This document shows positions 12,581 to 24,628 of a stretch of 64,000 nucleotides of DNA, piece after piece (position 1 is the stretch's first letter; every line of letters starts with the position of its first letter). The notes beneath the pieces are model-generated. The model was not told the origin of the DNA, ran no database searches, and saw only the letters and a list, made by a program, of their open reading frames with translations. The translations under genes and the position numbers were made by a program. The stretch is from Platycnemis pennipes (lineage: Eukaryota; Arthropoda; Insecta; Odonata; Platycnemididae): positions 52,680,609 to 52,744,608 of the forward strand of contig OW121854.1 in NCBI GenBank assembly GCA_933228895.1, written 5' to 3'.

Positions 12581-13688
12581 TTATTTTATTTCCATTTCGT
12601 ACCTTTCCATGCTTCCACTTCCCGTGTTGCTGGCAGAGCCCGATAATGGCACGATCACGTGGGGATGCCATACGGATAAGCAAGAATTATGGTGGAAAAA
12701 TTATACGATATTCAAGGAATGCTATCGATGTTCAAAGTACTATTTACTCTCTCACCAAGTATATACTGATTTGATGGTTGTGGCTCTATCGTTTCACGCA
12801 AGTGACTATTACCATCGTTTTGCGTTATCGAAGTCGTAAACACGTGCTTTTTATAACTGTAGTTGGTTTAACAGTGGTAATTTGATTAATATGGCCGATA
12901 GTTCCATGGCTTGTTTTGCACCGTTGCCGTCATAACTTTTTCTGCAACGTCTACGCCTTTGCGCGTCTTTCCTATCCTGATTACCCCTCAGTCTGCAATA
13001 TCATTTTCGTTATCCAACCATCACCCCACTAGTTTCCTGCAAACTGCCCAAGTTTTCATGTCATCAAATTCTTCGAAATAATACTTTCAATAACTACTTA
13101 TCTTCTTATTTATTTTATGTATTTTCAGTTTTTGTCTTTGACTTTATTTCTCACATATTTTCTGATTTCCCATCCTCGATCTTTTTCGTAAGTTTCCAAG
13201 CATCGGCCTTTCATCTAATACATTCACTGTTTTCCTTGTTTTGGTCCTTTTAAGTTGTGATACCAGTGCCACTTTTCTTTCTTGTGCCAATGACCTTTCG
13301 TTACTCGGTCACTTATATGCAATTTTAAATTCTCATTAAATTCGTTATTTAGTTGAAATTAGAAGAATTGAATTTCGGATGCTTATCTTCTGCTTAATAT
13401 TTCCCAAATTATATTAAAAATCTTTATTCATTCTCCTCGTTTTTTACACGTTTCATTAGTTTTTTACTGGTCTCATGTCCTTTTTCTAATTAATGTACTT
13501 GATTTTTTTAATACATTTTACATTCTGTCAAATTTTGCCGGAATGATTATAAGCTATGGCTACCCGTTGAATTGTCTTTGGCTTGATTAGCAGAGTAATA
13601 ACTGAAAAAAATACCTGGTCTTTGCTTCCGGCGGCATCTGATAAAGCAATGAAGGTCAAAGGAATATTTTATCTCTCTATATATGTGA
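12581..13688. other. Stretch without recognised genes
   Basis: AT-rich. On the minus strand, an AATAAA hexamer (complement of 13423-13428) lies about 260 bases downstream of the stop codon of the candidate exon at 13689-14035. It could serve as its polyadenylation signal. Confidence 0.4.
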
Positions 13689-14035
13689 TCAGTCTGGTTC
13701 AATGATCTCTATGCTTTCAGACGATTGTTTAATTACTTTAAATTTGAAAAAGAAATATTTACCACCCTCAGGGCCTTCAAAAATGTTTTTATATAATGTC
13801 TTGTTTGGTGTAGTATTGGCATCATGATCTTTATTCATGTTAAAATTCCCAGACGTGCTAAACTGATTTCCAATATATACATGCCATTTATCCCCTGTAT
13901 CATTTACCTTATAGGGAACGGTCACGATATAGAATAAGTGTGACCGTTCTTCTGATAGGCTAAATGACGGCGTCATTTTAGGACCGAAGATCATTGATAA
14001 GATTGTCAGCTTTTCTTGAAATATGATTTTGTTCT
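13689..14035 (-). CDS. Candidate terminal exon, unidentified protein
   Basis: The minus strand is open for about 115 codons in an otherwise stop-rich AT context and ends in TGA at 13691-13689. The product has ordinary protein composition, with segments such as SHLFYIVTVPYKVNDTGDKW and GPEGGKYFFFKFKVIKQ that suggest beta strands. A possible 3' splice site (CCACCAG, just above 14035) leaves two bases before the first full codon. This matches the single base left by the donor of the exon at 15223-15444, so the two join in phase into a glutamine codon. I cannot assign a family. The alternative is a chance open frame. Confidence 0.35.
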
Positions 14036-15222
14036 CTGGTGGCCAAATTCTTTCATAAATATATTTCTAATGCGTATGTATTTATAAGAGTAGATATGTC
14101 AAATATCTTCAAGAGAATTCTATAATTCACATTTTTTTAAGTAGTTTATTCCTTGATAAACTGAATTTCGTTGTAAGTATGCGTATCAATTTTCTTAAAA
14201 GCACTTTATTACATGTTTGTGCATTTAAAACCTACCTTACTAATTTTTCTTGACCATAGATAAAAGTTATTCGTATTATCTGCAGTTAGTGAAACACACA
14301 TTAATGCAGTTACTGTATAACCTACACGCATATTTTACACTCTAAGCGTTGAATCAAAAAGTTTCGCGGTTTATGTTTCAGGGTAAGTCGTTTGAATGTT
14401 CCTGGAGTGAAATCACTGATTTTCTTTAAGGTGAATATTCTTTCATTAATTGTTAGCGCCTGTTATCTGCGTAATGCCATAATTCGGTATGTTTTGAGTA
14501 TTTCCTTCATTCAGGAATGAAATTTGTGCTTGGATATTTTTTTCTAATTCGATTCTTCGTATTTGGAGAGTGAAGTTTTTACCTCAATATCAAATTTGAA
14601 TTATCGTTATCTTCTATTCGACAGATTTTTGGTCGTAACATCACACTAGTTGTTTCACGTGAGTACGCTGGCAGATATAACTCATTTTATATTTTACTCC
14701 TTTCAATCACTGTGGTAATGAGATTTCAATATATTTTTTTCTCACTATTTTCATTAGCACACGCACACAGACCTCTTTTCTGTGCTATCTCTTAGATTTT
14801 CTGTTTTATGTGTATTATAAAAGTATCTAAATAACTTTTATTTTAACATTGATGAACAACTCATTTGACTTAGAGCTATCAATTGGTGTCTCAATTAAAA
14901 CATTTTTTCAGCTTCATCCTCTTCTGATGGACAAGAATTTGAATCCCTGACAGCCGTGAACATACGACAACAGTAATTTCTGAGATATTCTCTCCGTTCA
15001 CAAAGGACGTGATAAAAGAAAGGAAAGGGTTCTTTAGATTTGAGCTATTAGGTTAATATTGTGTTTTCATGCCAATTTTAGAATGAATATTTGACTACCG
15101 AATAATTTTACCGACATTTGCGAAAAAGATACTTTACTGCACTTGTTCTCATGGAAAAAAGTTATCTTTTTGACTCAGATGTTAGGGGATAAATAACTTT
15201 TATATTTTTTAAAAATACTTAC
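14036..15222 (-). other. Candidate intron between two exon-like frames
   Basis: On the minus strand this stretch begins with GTAAGTATTT, a near-ideal 5' splice site, and ends with CCACCAG. Within it, on the opposite strand, a 61-bp open block (14912-14972) follows TTTTTTCAG and precedes GTAATTT. That block is an alternative, weaker exon candidate. No other feature is seen. Confidence 0.3.
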
Positions 15223-15444
15223 GCACTTTATTCCACGGTAATATTATATTCCTACCACGTTGGTCCTTTGCTAGAGGAAAGGAAAACTTCCTTTTTATCA
15301 ATCTTCTCAACAATCTGTCATTCTTAACTTGTGCTTTATCTGATGTAGTCTTTCTTGGAATGTCTCTTTTTATAATCCGGAAGTCCATCATTATGTGATC
15401 GATATGGTTCTTATAGCTACAATCTTTACATCGATCTATGTATT
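15223..15444 (-). CDS. Candidate internal exon, Cys-containing protein
   Basis: The minus-strand frame of about 73 codons begins after GATGAG and ends at a strong donor, GC|GTAAGTAT. It encodes a basic segment that starts YIDRCKDCSYKNHIDHIMMD and ends near GRNIILPWNKV. A CxxC pair followed by histidines is visible, but the spacing does not make a standard zinc finger. Several further donor-like GTAAG sites lie upstream (about 15508, 15575 and 15670 on the minus strand), so a 5' exon is possible but ambiguous. No family is recognised. Confidence 0.33.
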
Positions 15445-16859
15445 CTCATCAAGTCTTTATCAACTGCATGTATCTAGTTGTATAAGTGTTGTGGATGTTT
15501 TCCAATATCTTACCTTTTCTTATATCGTTTTTTGCATTTCATTGCTCAAGAGAAAGAGTTATTAAGCAAGTACAGCTTACGTAGGAACATACAGCGACGC
15601 ATTTTTTAGGAATGTGATTAGTTTTGGATTCTAAGATGACTTTTTATTCAAATTTATCTTTCAGCGTATTTCTTACGTAGATGACGCCAAAGTATCATCC
15701 CCTGCTACGTTATTTATAAAAATTGGAAGTATGTGATTCCTTGGTATGAATCTCTACTTGCGTTCTTTAGTTTAATTTGCCGTCTTTAAAGGAGAGGATT
15801 GGTGTGATAGCTTGATGTATTGCTTCTTAACCATAAGGACCCGCCTTTTTACCCTGGCATAGGCAGATATTTTACATTGTTTTACTTGTTCTCTACATAC
15901 TTCTTGAGTCACGGGAAAAGAAGAATTTGAGTTAGGCCTCCGTCCGTCAGATGAAAGTTTAACAATCGTGGACACTTTTGCGTACAACTAGGCCAATGTC
16001 ATCGCCGGTTCCACTCAACTGTTCCTACATGCATTATTAATATTTTAGGGTTTCGCCTATCCCCTATATCCTTTTTTGTGTAATGACCTTGATTCTCAGT
16101 TGAATCACTCGAATAACAATTTTTTTCGAACCGATGTACTTCCCTCACTAAACCGAAAGGAACGGATTGATAATCCCTCTATTGATTGACTGTAAACTTT
16201 TTATACAGGAACATCTGTATGTATAAGAGATCATTTATCACACTTACATGTTGATAAAAGATGTCACATTCCGGTCCTGAATTCGCTGTCAATATTTTAT
16301 CGGCCCCTTAATGTTGCTGTGCAATTTTTATAAGGACTAAAATATTGAAAATGACTTCATCTTGAATGATGTTGAATACAAATTTCTCATTTCGTCATTC
16401 AATTACTTCTTTTCTTAATTGCGCTACTAAAATTGAAGGAGTGATGTATTAAAATTATCATGCAACATTGAAAAGTATGATGGTGCCCTAAAATATATTT
16501 ATCTCAATAAATCTAATTAGTTCTGTTGGTGATAAGGTGATAAAGTAACTATGACCTATCATCAAAGAATTTGATAATTTATTTAGATAAAACGTCATAT
16601 GGATCTGTTTTTTATAGCCAGTCGAATAAATTACTTGTGAGGTATAAACTACTTGAATACGCATGCACAAACCATTATTACTGGAGTACCAAAGTTGCGT
16701 AAAGTTATTTTAAGGTGCAGCATACGCATCGTCTAACCACTTAAGGATTGTCTGGTATGTCAACTTCGAAAAATGTAGGTCCCAATATATTTCCACTCCT
16801 TTCTCCTTGCCAAAAGTCGTTACATCTGTAGCTGAGCGTTCCGAATGTAAAAATTTCGA
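15445..16859. other. Stretch with possible 5' exons of a minus-strand gene
   Basis: On the minus strand there are several splice-like sites. One is a pyrimidine-rich acceptor ending CTTGAG near 15542 with a donor AAAAG|GTAAGA near 15508. Another is an acceptor ending ACTCAAG near 15903 before a short frame VCREQVKQCKISAYAR. None joins in phase unambiguously to the exon at 15223-15444. The remainder, to 16859, is featureless. Confidence 0.25.
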
Positions 16860-17590
16860 TTCCCCTCATTTTTCACCCAATTTCCCTCTCGATCCCGTCT
16901 CCTACTCCCCTCTCCCACCAATTCCTTTTACCTTAAACTGATTCCTCTCAACCCCTTCCCCCCTATTCCACGCTGGAAAGAGACATCTATTATTCCAACA
17001 CCTGAAAGCGTATTCCTTTTGGTTTCCCCTCTGATACCGCGTCAACCGTAATAGGGCGCCGCGCGGCGGTTAACGACACAAGTTGGTTGCGACAAGCATC
17101 CCTCCCTCCTCGAATCTCGCTCGCACCATTCCCTCTCGCCTTCCGCCACACCCCCCAACCCCCTTGTAAATTTCCGCGAAAATGGGTCGCGGAGTGGTGC
17201 CAGTGGCGACGTTGCCAACTTTCCGTCCCTCCCCTTCTCTCGGTTATGATGCTCTGGGATGGCGCCGCAACCCCTCCCTCCCATCTCCCTCGTCTGCGGG
17301 GCGAAGGGGTTGGTAGCACGAGGAGCTTTGAAGGGAGGCGAATAGGCGCGGGTGACAGAGCATTGGAAGTGTGGTGGGCCACGGATGCTGTGGGCGCTAA
17401 TGCGCAGGGTTTTCGGGAATCGGGGGAGTGTTCGGAGGGTACATGGCCTGAAATACGAGTCCTAGAGAGGTCAAATGCGGCCCTCGCATTAGGCGTGGAG
17501 TTCGGCTTCCCTGAAATCCTAACCCTAGGCTCGGCGTCGAGGGATGGAAAAATGCGAACGAGATAATTACTAGCTGAACGTTTCAACCGC
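16860..17590. other. CpG-rich island
   Basis: This is one of the most CpG-dense parts of the window (for example GCGCCGCGCGGCGG near 17056). A 198-codon minus frame (16990-17586) and a 159-codon plus frame (17087-17566) overlap almost completely in opposite directions, so at most one can be real and probably neither is. A CpG-island promoter is possible, but no transcription unit is visible next to it. Confidence 0.5.
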
Positions 17591-18527
17591 GATGTGTGGC
17601 CCGTGCTTTGCGTAGGAAGACCTTCGTGATGCGATCCCTGTTCCTACATCCAAAAAGCCTCTTTAACTGTTTGTGACGTTATCAGTTTTCGAAGTTGAAT
17701 CAAAGTAATTTGAAACCAATGACAACGTGTGGTGAAATTCATTAAAAATATAATATAGCTCATTTCGATTGAAAACATCTGCATCCTCGCAATACCCTGA
17801 AAACCAGCATAAAGTTGTGCGATAGGGTGTGATAATTTTTACAGAACTAATCAAAGCTTAGGGGCAAGGTCTTCTGGGAATAATGTAAATCGCATTCATG
17901 AAAAAAGAAAGTTATAGTTTTGGATTTTATTTCCCTTCATAACCTGACTTGACTTCCTGTGCGTAGTGGTTCAATTCCATATTTTAATTTTACCAATGGA
18001 TCTATAATTTTATGTCTTTCAAAAGTAGCTAACAATTTTGCCAAATATATTTCTGCAAAGGATACTCGTTTTTCTTTGAAGAAAAAAACAATCATATTTT
18101 TGTTCCCATTTGCAATAATGCTTTCACTCAGCTTGCAATTGAATTCAGCAATGATTGAAGGCTCTCCAATAAAATGTGGCGTTTGGTAAAAGTTAATATC
18201 ATCATTTTCAAGCTGAAGCCACCAATATCTTGCTGTGTATGAATAAGCATTATCAAGTCAACATTTATAATTATAGGGTAGTCATTATTTTTCTTATGGT
18301 AGAGGTTCAAAATATTTTCCGTGCAATTAATCCTAAACCGTAGCAGAATTCGCGTCATTATAGTTCCCGGAAGGCTACGTGAGGAAAGCGGTAATTTACT
18401 TTTTTTCTACTTTATTTTCGTAATGAGGTTTGAAGGGTATCACATTTGAAGAAGCTCTCGCTAACGCAGATGAGATCCTGTTTCAAGCTTCGCTAGATTG
18501 AAATTTGAAACCGTAGCCCATCTCGCT
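17591..18527. other. Stretch without recognised genes
   Basis: AT-rich sequence with only short chance frames. Nothing else is seen before the tandem duplication begins. Confidence 0.5.
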
Positions 18528-19971
18528 TTCAAGTTCCTCAAAGCGCCGCTTTTCCACTAACAAGTGCGCACACTAATGCAAAAAAGGTCTTTGACCCCAA
18601 ATATAAATTATACATACACTTTTATGGTTTTCTGGTAATACCTGCTAAAAAAATCTCTTAATTATCAGGTTTTCTACACTTTACATCACGCTCACTCCTT
18701 CCACGTACTGTAGAGAACATTTACAATTCGTAAAATCAATATCCAGTCGGATCAAGATCCCACTTGCTATTCTATGAGCATACATAAAATCAAATCCTAC
18801 GCTTCAATATTTGTGAGTTGATACAAGGATACTTCAACCCGCAAATGTATCTTCCGCGATATTCATAGCCTTGCGACCATCTGTAGTCTCTCTAGCTGTC
18901 TAGAATTCCTTACACTGGTATGAAAATCCTGGCCTACTTCTTATTCATTTACTTTTTGCAAAATCTTTAGACTGATACATTTCCACTGACATGTACTTTG
19001 TGCATTGAAATATCTGTAGAACAAACAAATGAGAGTATGGTTTTAAGGAAAACGAATGTATTCTCTTTGTGTCAGTTGTTATCAATATTTTAAGTTATTT
19101 CGACGACCATTATAGATTATAAGGACTAAAGTGACGATTTAAAAAAGATCAAAAAGGTCACTGACCCTTCACAACCTAAACATTTTAATGTTCTTAGTGT
19201 TTCTCTAGTACTCGTGAAAAGCTTATTATTATTGTGTTTGACCGTGTTATATTCAAGTTCCTCAAAGCGCCGCTTTTCCACTAACAAGTGCGCACACTAA
19301 TGCAAAAAAGGTCTTTGACCCCAAATATAAATTATACATACACTTTTATGGTTTGCTGGTAATACCTGCGAAAAAAATATCTTAATTATCAGGTTTTCCA
19401 CACTTTACATCACGCTCACTCCTTCCAAGTACTGTAAAGAACATTTACAATTCGTAAAATCAATATCCAGTCGGATCAAGATCCCACTTGCTATTCTATG
19501 AGTATACATAAAATCAAATCCTCCACTTCAATATTTGTGAGTTGATACAAGGATACTTCAACCCGCAAATGTATCTTCCGCGATATTCATAGCCTTGCGA
19601 CCATCTGTAGTCTCTCTAGCTGTCTAGAATTCCTTACACTGGTATGAAAATCCTGGCCTACTTCTTATTCATTTACTTTTTGCAAAATCTTTAGACTGAT
19701 ACATTTCCACTGACATGTACTTTGTGCATTGAAATATCTGTAGAACAACCAAATGAGAGCATAGTTTTAAGGTAAGGTGATGTATTCTCTTTGTGTCAGT
19801 TTTTATCAATATGTTAAGTTATTTCGACGACCATTATAGATTATAAGGACTAAAGTGACGATTTAAAAAATATCAAAAACGTCACTGACCCTTCACAACC
19901 TAAACATTTTAATGTTCTTAGTGTTTTCTAGTAGTCATGAAAAGCTTATTATTATTATTGTGTTTGACTGT
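18528..19971. repeat. Tandem duplication, two 0.72-kb units
   Basis: Unit 1 (18528-19245) and unit 2 (19252-19971) are direct copies offset by about 724 bp. They start TTCAAGTTCCTCAAAGCGCC and end GCTTATTATTATTGTG. They differ only at scattered bases and small indels (for example an extra ATT near the end of unit 2). No target duplication, inverted termini or long open frame is seen, so this looks like a local segmental duplication rather than two transposon insertions. Confidence 0.95.
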
Positions 19972-22900
19972 TGGAATCGAAATAAGCGAAATAGCTGACA
20001 ATAGTTGAAAAAATGTTAAATTCTCGGAATATGATTTATGAATTATATTACAAGTTTCTAGGAATATGATTTATGTTATGCATAGCATGCATTATTTACG
20101 GGTAATAGCACGATAAGCTACTTAAAAGATTAAGCTACTTAGTGTTGATGATGATAGGAAACGCTATGATTGGACTACTCAGGTTAATCTTAAAAAGAGC
20201 ACTCCTTATAATAATAATTGGTCAATGTGACAATTCCATATAAATGTTAGCTATACATGAAACTTTGCACTGTAGAGCTCCAAAAACTTTATTTTAGGCA
20301 AAGGTGTTGATGGTATATACCTACGTTATTTTTTATTTCTCTACGTGAATAGAACAATGAATGTAAAGAATGGTAAATGATGGAATGTTGAGTGGAGTGA
20401 GGGAAGACAATTTTGTTAGAAAAATTAGGATTAGGTATTACTAGGTTTTTGGAACTTGTAATAATGATGCCAAGGGGTTCTAGTAACGCGAGCACAATCC
20501 TAAGTAGTGAGAAATAGTGAAGATAACATACAAAATTGTATTTTGGCAAGGTGATTGAAATAATGATAATTTGAGAAAAAAAATAAAGTTTATAACTAAA
20601 GAAAGAAAGACCCGAGGTTCTGTAAAATTTTAACAATGAAAATAATCACCGAAATCCACCTCAGAAAGATCATCATCATCAGTATTTCAATCCTAGGATT
20701 GGTTTACTGCAGCCCTCCATTCTGCCCTATGCAGTGTTAATTCCCTCACGCCCTGGTATGCTTTCTCTTTCACGTCCTTCTTTATTTGCCCTGAATGAAA
20801 AAAATGTCTCTTATGTTAATGCCAATTTTTTGCACTTCCCGAAAGGTAAAGAAATGATATACTGCTGTATGGTACATGAATGTGATTTAAGTCTTATCTT
20901 TTTCTGCCACAAACGAAGGTCTTTATAGGCAACAAAATAACTGGAATAGCTGGTTTGACGTAGTTAGAGAAGCCGGCAGTGCACGTAAATATGACTATGT
21001 TTGCACATGTTATCATCACCGCTGCATGGTTTGTGTTATAGAGTGATTCATTGAAACAAATACATATCCATTAATGAACGAATATATTTCTTCCTTGATA
21101 CTGATCGTTAAGCTACACACGCCTAGTGAATACATAGCTATTTTGACTCGTAAGGTTACAATAAGTATTTTTATCAATTAGAGCATGTAAAGGGTGCTTG
21201 CTTGGTGACTTTTATCTTCCTGCTGCACACCTCCGTAGTTGCTTGAATACTTCTTCGATGCAGATTTGTAGACAGTGAAACCGTGGTGAAGAGAGTGAAA
21301 GACCCGGACAAATTTTTGAGGCAGAAATGAATGATGCGAATGGGGTGGAATGAGTGCGATAAAAGAGGATAGTGAAGAAATAAATGGGGTGCGATATAGT
21401 GACCAGCCGACGTGACGTGCCCTCGTCATCCAACTAAATATTAACACATTGTAATGCAAGGGTGTGTATACAAGCTTCGTGTAGACTGATTTTTTTCACC
21501 TTTCACTGCGTCGCCCGGGTCTTCGCGTAAAGTTGCGCGTGTGGTTGCCTGCTAGGGACCAATAAGTGGATTTTTTGCCTTCTAAACGAGGTTGGAAGCT
21601 CACCTGTGGGGATGAGAGTGAAGGGGGGCTCATTCTACCCCCGTCACTCTTTCTCCCTCCATTCTGAATTCTCGTCAGAGGCGAGGTTATTTTTTGCGGT
21701 GACGAAATGGTGGACGTGCGTAATTTTTAGTGGAACGCTGTAATTATATTTTTTATAAAACACCATGCACAAGTAAAGGGCACTCATTGGTGTTATAAAA
21801 TAAAGCAGTTGATGACGTGTTTTTATATGTAATATATTAGCGAGATTGAGGGCAGATACCCAGCATACTTTTAACTCTACATTACGTAGAGTTTCATTTC
21901 CTTCCATCTGATGTTCCCTAGGTTCTAAGATTATGCTTCCCCAAGATCATGCAGAGTTCGCTACTAGTACATGCAATTGGGGAAGGTTTTTATGATTTTT
22001 CAACTTCTGCAAGGGATAAACAAGGTTTGTAAAGTTTCCTTTTGATTTATTTAGTTTTTAAGACACATTTGAATAATTCGTTTTGGAATCCGTCGAGAGC
22101 CTAGTTTAGAATTAAGGTAATGTAATAAGTAAATTAACACTCTTTTATATATTTTTTGAAAATCTGTATATATTTTATGAATTTCAAATTTATGGTTGAA
22201 TTCCGCCCAAAAATAAGATTAAAAAAACTGCTGAATATGTTATGTTCTAGTTGCCATCGGGTCCATATGGACCCATCAATAATTCTCAACCAGCTTACAA
22301 AAATTTTTAATGAATCGATTTATTTTGTGGTTGGGATTATTCAAGGCGTAAAAATAAAAAAATGTAATTGTTAAGGCTTTCATTTGGGCTGGGAAGGGTT
22401 ATAGAGATAAGCTGGACAGATGTATTGAATAAAGTTTTTCTCGTTAGCATTTAGAAATTTTAAGTGGTATTATACGAGCGGCTAGGGGTGTGTAATGAAA
22501 GTTGATCAATTTTGAAACTAAAAGTTGGTCAATTTTCGAACACCCGCTGTCCCATCACGGTGAAGCGTCTGTAAAATGCATGGTGAAACCTTTACCTGCT
22601 CCTAATACATATCACTCATTTTGCAAATTGGCGATTTACACGTGCTGGATTCAGGCGCCTTGTCAACTCTTTGAAAATTTAAAGGCATCTTCTTCAATAA
22701 AATATATTTCATTTTTATAAGACAATACGTATTTTTAGTGTGAATGCAAAGATTTTAATATAATTATTCTTTTTCATTGGTATAAAAGTCATCAAAACTA
22801 CGACGAGTGGAACAAACAATTTGCAACTACTAAATTTCGTGGATTTTATGTTACGTAGTTTTACACTGTGATTTGTATTTTTACAGGGCTGTTTGAAATG

Positions 22901-24365
22901 CTCTTTTATTAATTTAAATGTTTATTACAATTCACTGTACTAATAATATGTAATGAACAATGCATGAATATTCTGACTGATGTATCGGTAAGTTTTCGCG
23001 GATTTAGGGAAAATTAGCTAATGTTGTCATTCTGAGCTTAGTACGTCTGTGAGGAGTTGTAGAAGGTTTTTTTTTCGAAGGTTGAAGAGGAAGAACAACT
23101 TATATTTGCGTGGGATTTCCTTATGTAAAAATACTTTCTGCATAAAATATCTACTGAAAGAGAAATTATGGTGATAATTTATGTAAATAAAATTACATTA
23201 ATGGAAAATAAATAATGAGGTAATGAATAAACCCTTTATGACCCCTTTTGTAAATTATTTTTATCTAAATCTAATATTTCTTTATCAATACATCCTAGTT
23301 TTCCCACTATTACGGTTGGATTGTTTGTATTTTATATAGACGAACATCTGGTGGATATATCTATTCATTGCGCTATCCATTATATGCTGTATCTACTTGG
23401 ATGCATTCCTATCTATATCGTGTGATAATTGATTTTTACGCTTAATCCCTTAAATCCGCTAGGTTCCCATTCAGTAAATAAGGGAACCTATCAATTTACT
23501 TTTTTTCTCAATATACTTACGTCTAAGACAACTCATTATTTCTCTTTTCATTCTTTCTCTCTTGGGACTAATAAAATGTTCTAACGGCACTCCCTGGAGG
23601 CCATGAGGACGTGTACTCGGAACCAAAATCTCAATTTTGTGTACGCTATCCTTAGATGGAAACTGAAAATGAATTGTGAAAAAATTAATCTTCTATCCAG
23701 GGCCATTTACTCACAGATCAAAAAGCAAACCAAGTAAAAGGTGATACCCACCCAACGCGCTGCGCTGAGGATTACTACGTCATCCATCTCCTGTTCTTGA
23801 TTGTTTTTAGAGAAATGAGGGGGGGGGGGGGTGGAAGGTCTGCCTGAAGAGATCCTGTCGCAACCATTTCCATTGGCAGAGTCTGCTATGTGTCTCCCAT
23901 CGTGTTGGGGCGAAGGAGCTCCTCAGTCTTAGTTTTCATTGGACGAAGTGGATGACGTACTATTCCTTTGCATGCCCACTTTTCCGCAAGGGTTACTAAC
24001 AACAGGTCTTCGCCGCTTATAACTCGAGAACTAATTGACGGGCGAAGAACGGAAAAAATACGGGTCTTTTCATTTTACATAATATTTTAGATTCGCCAAT
24101 AAAAGATATGTTATACGACCCCATTCATTCCACTATTTATTTTATTACTACTTACTAATTTTTGGGTTGGATTAAATTAGTTAACAATAATACTGCACTC
24201 TCTGATGACGTGTATTTGCACCGTAAAATATAAGTTTAATAAGTAGAGAATTGTGTTTAGTATATTGATGAATTACTTAACTTAGCATATAATAAAATAA
24301 GTAAGTCTTGATTTGTTCAACTGCTAAAATTTACAATGTTGCTCATTGAATTATTTCCATTGCAG
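19972..24365. other. Long stretch without recognised genes
   Basis: AT-rich. A minus frame at 20289-20636 and plus/minus frames at 21178-21459 lack any family signature. Small structures include a 9-bp hairpin TAGGTTCCC/GGGAACCTA (23460-23468 and 23482-23490) and a run of 13 G (23819-23831). Confidence 0.5.
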
Positions 24366-24420
24366 GTACGCCTGTATAAAACTACTTCTCATGTTATCGT
24401 GCGCCGAAGGACCAACAATA
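24366..24420 (+). CDS. Candidate 55-bp internal exon
   Basis: The block lies between a good acceptor (ATTTCCATTGCAG) and a consensus donor (GTGAGTACAG). Its phase-0 frame is open and reads VRLYKTTSHVIVRRRTNN, a basic segment; the +2 frame is also open, while the third has a TAA. Short splice-flanked open blocks can arise by chance in a window this long, and I recognise no protein family, so this is only a candidate. Confidence 0.27.
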
Positions 24421-24533
24421 GTGAGTACAGAATATTTTTTTTGCGTGTCTTATTGAGTTTTGACAGAAATATATGCAGTTCATTGATTCACTTCTTACTT
24501 GCGATACTTAAAGCTTTTAGGTTGATTTTCCTT

Positions 24534-24628
24534 CGTCAACGAGTGGCTTTTTAATGGTCTGGCGATACGATGGGCTTCTATGTTGATACCTCTTCGTCTA
24601 CATCGTCAACGAGTGGCTTTTTGATGGT
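24534..24628. repeat. Short direct repeat, 25-bp copies
   Basis: The 25-bp block beginning CGTCAACGAGTGGCTTTTT occurs at 24534-24558 and again at 24604-24628 with one difference. The copies are 70 bp apart from start to start. No other copies are seen, and it is probably a local duplication. Confidence 0.85.

Noticed and set aside
12285..12839. 184-codon plus frame as a gene
   Set aside because: The first half follows GC-rich composition, and the product has no recognisable domain or regulatory context.
14912..14972. Plus-strand exon reading SSSSDGQEFESLTAVNIRQQ
   Set aside because: The acceptor is good, but the donor GTAATT is weak. It lies opposite the candidate minus-strand intron with no partner exon on plus.
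16990..17586. 198-codon minus frame as a gene
   Set aside because: A 159-codon frame overlaps it almost fully on the other strand in CpG-rich sequence. No domain, splice or start context supports either.
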